From Actinomycetes bacterium (GTDB taxonomy: Bacteria > Actinomycetota > Thermoleophilia > Solirubrobacterales > 70-9): a stretch of DNA of 9,175 nt. The translations under genes and the position numbers were made by a program. Under the pieces are notes generated by a model. The model was not told the origin of the DNA, made no database searches, and worked only from the letters and a program-made list of their open reading frames with translations. Positions within the stretch are counted from its first letter, which is position 1; each line of letters begins with the position of its first letter. The stretch is from NCBI GenBank assembly GCA_023436605.1, contig JAEZIQ010000137.1, positions 1 through 9,175 of the forward strand. Reading direction: 5' to 3'. Shown piece by piece: positions 6,590-9,175 of this stretch.

Positions 6590-6595
6590 TAGAAT
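6590..6595 (+). promoter_or_regulatory. Candidate -10 box of the etf promoter
   Basis: TAGAAT matches the TATAAT consensus at five of six positions. It would place transcription start near 6601-6603 and give a leader of roughly 75 nt. No good -35 hexamer is seen at 16-18 nt upstream, where the right arm of the palindrome lies. Assignment rests on position and the -10 match alone. Confidence 0.4.
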
Positions 6596-6618
6596 TGCGC
6601 GTCGCAAACTGCATCTCT

Positions 6619-6646
6619 GGCTCTCCGCCTCGATTCCGGGAGAGCC
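6619..6646 (+). promoter_or_regulatory. Leader hairpin in the etfB 5' UTR
   Basis: GGCTCTCC (6619-6626) and GGAGAGCC (6639-6646) form a perfect 8-bp stem with a 12-nt loop. The hairpin ends 17 nt before the Shine-Dalgarno and does not sequester it. It may stabilise the 5' end of the message. It has no T-run and no recognised riboswitch architecture, so attenuation is not supported. Confidence 0.4.
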
Positions 6647-6663
6647 CTCTCGTAAGACCCCCT

Positions 6664-6670
6664 AAGGAGG
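6664..6670 (+). promoter_or_regulatory. Strong Shine-Dalgarno that fixes the etfB TTG start
   Basis: AAGGAGG lies 6 nt before the TTG at 6677. The resulting N-terminus, MKICVLVKDVPD, matches the canonical beginning of EtfB proteins, so the rare TTG is accepted as the start. Confidence 0.85.
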
Positions 6671-6676
6671 CTTCAG

Positions 6677-7468
6677 TTGAAGATCTGCGTCCTGGTCAAA
6701 GATGTGCCAGACGCCGCGGTACAAAAGCGCATTGATCCCGGCACCATGCGGCTCGATCGTAGCGGCGAGAACACTCTTAACCCCTTTGATACCCACGCCA
6801 TTGAGGCTGCGATGCAGCTCAAGGAAGGCGGCGAACTTCAGGTCGACGAAATTGTCGCCGTGACCATGGGCACCAACACCGCCCAGCGCGCCCTGCAGAA
6901 GGCCGTCGCGCTCGGTGCTGACCGCTCGGTCCACCTGGCCGACGAAGCCCTCGCCGGCTCCGACGTCTGCGCCACCGGCCTCGCCCTGGCCAAGGTTCTC
7001 GAGTCCGAGAACCCTGATCTCGTCCTGCTCGGACAGCAGTCCGACGACGGCGAGTGCTACACGATCGGTGCCGTTGTGGCCGATCACCTGAAGATGCCGT
7101 CGCTGACCCAGGTCATCGACATGAAGGTCGACGGCGACAAGATTCGTTGCGAGCGTCAGGCCGAGTACGGCTACGACACCGTGGCCCTGACCCTGCCGGC
7201 CGTGATCTCGGTTGGTGACGCGATCAACGAGCCGCGTTACCCGAGCCTCAAGGCCATCATGGGCGCCAAGAAGAAGCCGCTGGACACCAAGTCCGCCGGT
7301 GACGTTGGCATCGACGCGGGTCAGGTCGGCGAAGCCGGCTCACAGACCACTGTCGTCGCCCTGAACGATCCGCCCCAGAAGGAAGCTGGCGAGATCATCG
7401 AAGACGAAGACACCGCGGAGACCGTCGAGAAGATTGTCGCGTGGCTCGAGGAAAGGAAGCTGATCTAA
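6677..7468 (+). CDS. etfB: Electron transfer flavoprotein beta subunit (FixA-like)
   Basis: This is the beta (small) subunit of the heterodimeric electron carrier that collects electrons from acyl-CoA and other flavin dehydrogenases (263 aa, normal length). The N-terminus MKICVLVKDVPD, the NPFD block (35-38) and GADR (80-83) are typical. INEPRYPSLKAIMGAKKK (183-200) matches the recognition-loop region; Leu191 aligns by motif with the anchor leucine (Leu195) of human ETF-beta, which docks onto partner dehydrogenases. The nucleotide-binding stretch reads GQQSDDGECYTIG (119-131), diverging from the DDDxNQTGQ form I recall for mitochondrial-type ETF. The C-terminal tail EKIVAWLEERKLI resembles actinobacterial FixA. 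The start is TTG with strong AAGGAGG. The gene abuts etfA with no gap. Codon use looks biased towards a restricted set, as in highly expressed genes. Confidence 0.95.
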   Translation: MKICVLVKDVPDAAVQKRIDPGTMRLDRSGENTLNPFDTHAIEAAMQLKEGGELQVDEIVAVTMGTNTAQRALQKAVALGADRSVHLADEALAGSDVCATGLALAKVLESENPDLVLLGQQSDDGECYTIGAVVADHLKMPSLTQVIDMKVDGDKIRCERQAEYGYDTVALTLPAVISVGDAINEPRYPSLKAIMGAKKKPLDTKSAGDVGIDAGQVGEAGSQTTVVALNDPPQKEAGEIIEDEDTAETVEKIVAWLEERKLI

Positions 7469-8443
7469 ATGGCCGGCATTCTCGTTTACGCCCTGCATGA
7501 CGACGAGGGCAACTTCAACAAGAACTCGCTCGGCGCCCTCTCCGAGGCCGCCAAGCTGGCCGGAGAGCTCGGTACCGAAGCTGCTGCGGTCATCGTTGGT
7601 GACATCGCTGATGACGCCGCTGCCGGTCTCGGCAAGTACGGCGTCACCAAGGTCTACCGCGCGAAGAACGTCCAGGAAGGCCTCGCTCAGCCGATCGTCG
7701 ACGTGATGGCCAAGGTCATCCAGGACAACGGCTTCACCTACGCCCTGTTCGGTGGCGGCCTGCTCGGCTTCGAGATCGGTGCCGGCCTTACCGCGCGTCT
7801 CGGTGCCGGTGTGACCATGGAAGTCACCAAGGTCAAGGTCGATGGCGGCAAGCTCATCTCCGAGCGTCCGATCCTGCAGGACTCGAAGATTGCCGACGTC
7901 GGCTACGTCTCCGAGCCCGGCATCATCATCGGCCGCCTCAACGCGTTCGACATCGTCGAGGGCTCCGGCTCCGCCGAGGTTGTTGACGTCGACGTCGAGC
8001 TCTCCGAGTTCTCGACCAAGGCCGAGATGATCACCCGCGGCGAGCAGCGTGGCGCCGACGTGGACATCGAAGCTGCCGACATCCTGATCGGTGGCGGTCG
8101 TGGCCTCGGCTCCGCCGACGGCTTCAAGGACTGCGAGGAGCTGGCCAACAGCTTCGACAACGGTGCGGTTGCCGCAACCCGCGCAGTCGTCGACGCCGGC
8201 TGGTACCCCTACGCCGCCCAGATCGGCCAGACCGGCAAGACGGTCGCGCCGAAGCTGTACCTGGCAGTTGGCGTCTCCGGCGCCATCCAGCACAAGGTCG
8301 GCATGCAGAACTCCGAGAACATCGTCGCGATCAACAAGGACGCGAACGCTCCGATCTTCGAGTTCTCCGACCTCGGCATCGTGGGCGATCTGAACAAGAT
8401 CGTTCCCAAGCTCATCGAGGCCGTCAAGGCGAAGAAGGGGTAG
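7469..8443 (+). CDS. etfA: Electron transfer flavoprotein alpha subunit (FixB-like)
   Basis: This is the FAD-binding alpha subunit of ETF (324 aa). The N-terminal domain opens with the family-like MAGILVYALHDDEGNFN. The C-terminal FAD domain holds GGGRGLGS (208-215), VDAGWYP (241-247), QIGQTGKTVAP (251-261) and the signature LYLAVGVSGAIQH (263-275), followed by VAINKD and a terminal VGDLNKIVPKL. Arg238 corresponds to the essential FAD-contacting arginine in the GASRAAVD motif of other ETFs; the preceding serine is Thr237 here. The ATG follows the etfB stop directly, with AAGGA at 7453-7457 inside the end of etfB, so the two subunits are made from one message. Length and motifs indicate a functional protein. 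The FixA/FixB naming reflects sequence type and does not imply nitrogen fixation. Confidence 0.96.
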   Translation: MAGILVYALHDDEGNFNKNSLGALSEAAKLAGELGTEAAAVIVGDIADDAAAGLGKYGVTKVYRAKNVQEGLAQPIVDVMAKVIQDNGFTYALFGGGLLGFEIGAGLTARLGAGVTMEVTKVKVDGGKLISERPILQDSKIADVGYVSEPGIIIGRLNAFDIVEGSGSAEVVDVDVELSEFSTKAEMITRGEQRGADVDIEAADILIGGGRGLGSADGFKDCEELANSFDNGAVAATRAVVDAGWYPYAAQIGQTGKTVAPKLYLAVGVSGAIQHKVGMQNSENIVAINKDANAPIFEFSDLGIVGDLNKIVPKLIEAVKAKKG

Positions 8444-8449
8444 TTCGGC

Positions 8450-9175
8450 ATGGCCAGCTCCAACGGCCGGACGGCGGTTCCGGCGGCGTACCCGCCGCCC
8501 GTCGACTCGCCTTCCGAGTTCATCAAGCGCGGTCTGGACCCCGAGGACGAGATCATCGAGGTCGGCGTCGCGATCGTGGGCGGCGGTACTGCGGGGCTGG
8601 CCTGCGCCAACCGCCTCCTCCAGCTGCTGGCCGACGACGAGGAGCTCCTCGAGCGCCTCGGCGAGGTGCCGGTCGCGGTGATCGAGAAGGCGAAGGTCTG
8701 CGGCGGGCACAACCTCTCGGGCGCGGTCATGCGCCCGGAGCCGCTGCAGGAGCTCTTCCCGGAGCTGACCCGGGAGGACTGGCGTCGCGAGGGGTTCGCG
8801 TTCGGCGAGGTCGAGAAGGAGGCCGTCTACCTGACGCCCTCCGCCAAGACCTCGCTGCGGATCCCCACGCCGCCGAACTTCAAGAACCACGGCAACGAGG
8901 TCATCTCGGTCTCGGCGCTGGCCCGCTACCAGCAGCAGCAGGCCGAGGAGGGCGGCGCGTACGTCCTCACCGAGACCTCCGCGACGAAGCTCATCGTCGA
9001 GGACGGGCGCGTCGTCGGCGTCCGCTCCGGCGACAAGGGCCGCGGCAAGGAGGGCGAGGAGCTCGGCAACTTCGAGCCCGGCACCGACATCAAGGCCAAG
9101 GCCGTCGTGCTGGCCGAGGGCTGCTGGGGCTCGCTGACCGGCGCCGCGATCCGTGAGTTCGATCTCGCCAAGGAC
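8450..9175 (+). CDS. Electron transfer flavoprotein:quinone oxidoreductase (FixC/ETF-QO family), 3' end missing
   Basis: This is the first 242 residues of a membrane-associated FAD enzyme that passes electrons from reduced ETF to the quinone pool; complete proteins are usually around 550 residues. After a Pro/Ser-rich lead of about 38 residues comes the FAD Rossmann motif VAIVGGGTAGLACANRL (40-56), with Glu79 (VIEK) as the likely ribose-binding acid. The family block GGHNLSGAVMRPEPLQELFP (85-104) follows, then PPNFKNHGNEVISVSALARY (141-160), GDKGRGKEG, NFEPGTDIKAKAVVLAEGCW (207-226) and REFDL. These are ETF-QO hallmarks. The expected [4Fe-4S] and quinone-binding regions lie beyond the window. 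The ATG is 6 nt after the etfA stop, with AAGGGG (8435-8440) as the likely ribosome site. Alanine codons are half GCG and none GCT, unlike etfA. Confidence 0.93.
   Translation, partial: MASSNGRTAVPAAYPPPVDSPSEFIKRGLDPEDEIIEVGVAIVGGGTAGLACANRLLQLLADDEELLERLGEVPVAVIEKAKVCGGHNLSGAVMRPEPLQELFPELTREDWRREGFAFGEVEKEAVYLTPSAKTSLRIPTPPNFKNHGNEVISVSALARYQQQQAEEGGAYVLTETSATKLIVEDGRVVGVRSGDKGRGKEGEELGNFEPGTDIKAKAVVLAEGCWGSLTGAAIREFDLAKD

Noticed and set aside
6619..6646. Riboswitch or attenuator in the etfB leader
   Set aside because: There is only a single simple hairpin, with no conserved riboswitch core recognised, no competing terminator with T-run and no sequestration of the Shine-Dalgarno.
7340..8890. 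A 516-codon open frame on the minus strand opposite the etf genes
   Set aside because: It spans etfB, etfA and ETF-QO antisense. Its product is low-complexity (rich in Asp, Leu, Val, Gly, Arg) with no family motif. Strong codon bias in highly expressed high-GC genes commonly opens the opposite strand.
1..9175. Mobile elements, CRISPR, tRNA or phage genes
   Set aside because: No transposase or integrase motifs, regularly spaced direct repeats, or tRNA-like cloverleaf sequences were seen. The only gene-free stretch (6471-6676) is filled by hairpins, operator and promoter signals.

Overview
The window reads as chromosomal DNA from a high-GC Gram-positive bacterium. The best guess is an actinobacterium, possibly of the Thermoleophilia/Solirubrobacterales type. 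This rests on strong G/C preference at third codon positions, GTG and TTG starts, tightly overlapping genes, and an EtfB of the FixA-like form common in actinobacteria. The taxon is inferred from remembered family patterns and not from a search. All convincing genes lie on the + strand; the long minus-strand open frames are composition shadows.

Region 1 (1-6470) is the downstream part of one compact operon. It starts inside a DppB/OppB-type permease, whose 5' part and any substrate-binding protein would lie upstream of the window. It continues with a DppC/OppC permease, a DppD/OppD ATPase and a DppF/OppF ATPase, which together make a full dipeptide/oligopeptide ABC importer core. Next come a P1-family (DmpA/BapA-type) self-cleaving aminopeptidase, an M20-family metallopeptidase and a DHRS12-like short-chain dehydrogenase/reductase. 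Every junction overlaps: GTGA, ATGA, ATGA, a 14-nt overlap (8 nt if the second ATG is used), GTGA, TGATG. The simplest reading is uptake of peptides or N-acylated amino acids followed by cytoplasmic hydrolysis. The reductase's role is unclear.

Region 2 (6471-6676) is a dense intergenic control region. It holds a nested terminator-like hairpin that abuts the upstream stop codon, a second hairpin, an 18-bp palindrome resembling a TetR/FadR-type operator, a plausible -10 box, a 5'-UTR hairpin and a strong Shine-Dalgarno sequence.

Region 3 (6677-9175) is a second operon: etfB (TTG start), etfA, and the first 242 codons of an electron-transfer-flavoprotein:quinone oxidoreductase that runs off the window. 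These three proteins would carry electrons from acyl-CoA and related flavin dehydrogenases into the membrane quinone pool. The FadR-like palindrome fits control by lipid/acyl-CoA status.

No tRNA, rRNA, CRISPR array, insertion sequence or attachment site was seen. Nothing here is a clearly undescribed system. The most notable points are the putative etf operator and the pairing of a peptide importer with a P1 self-processing aminopeptidase.
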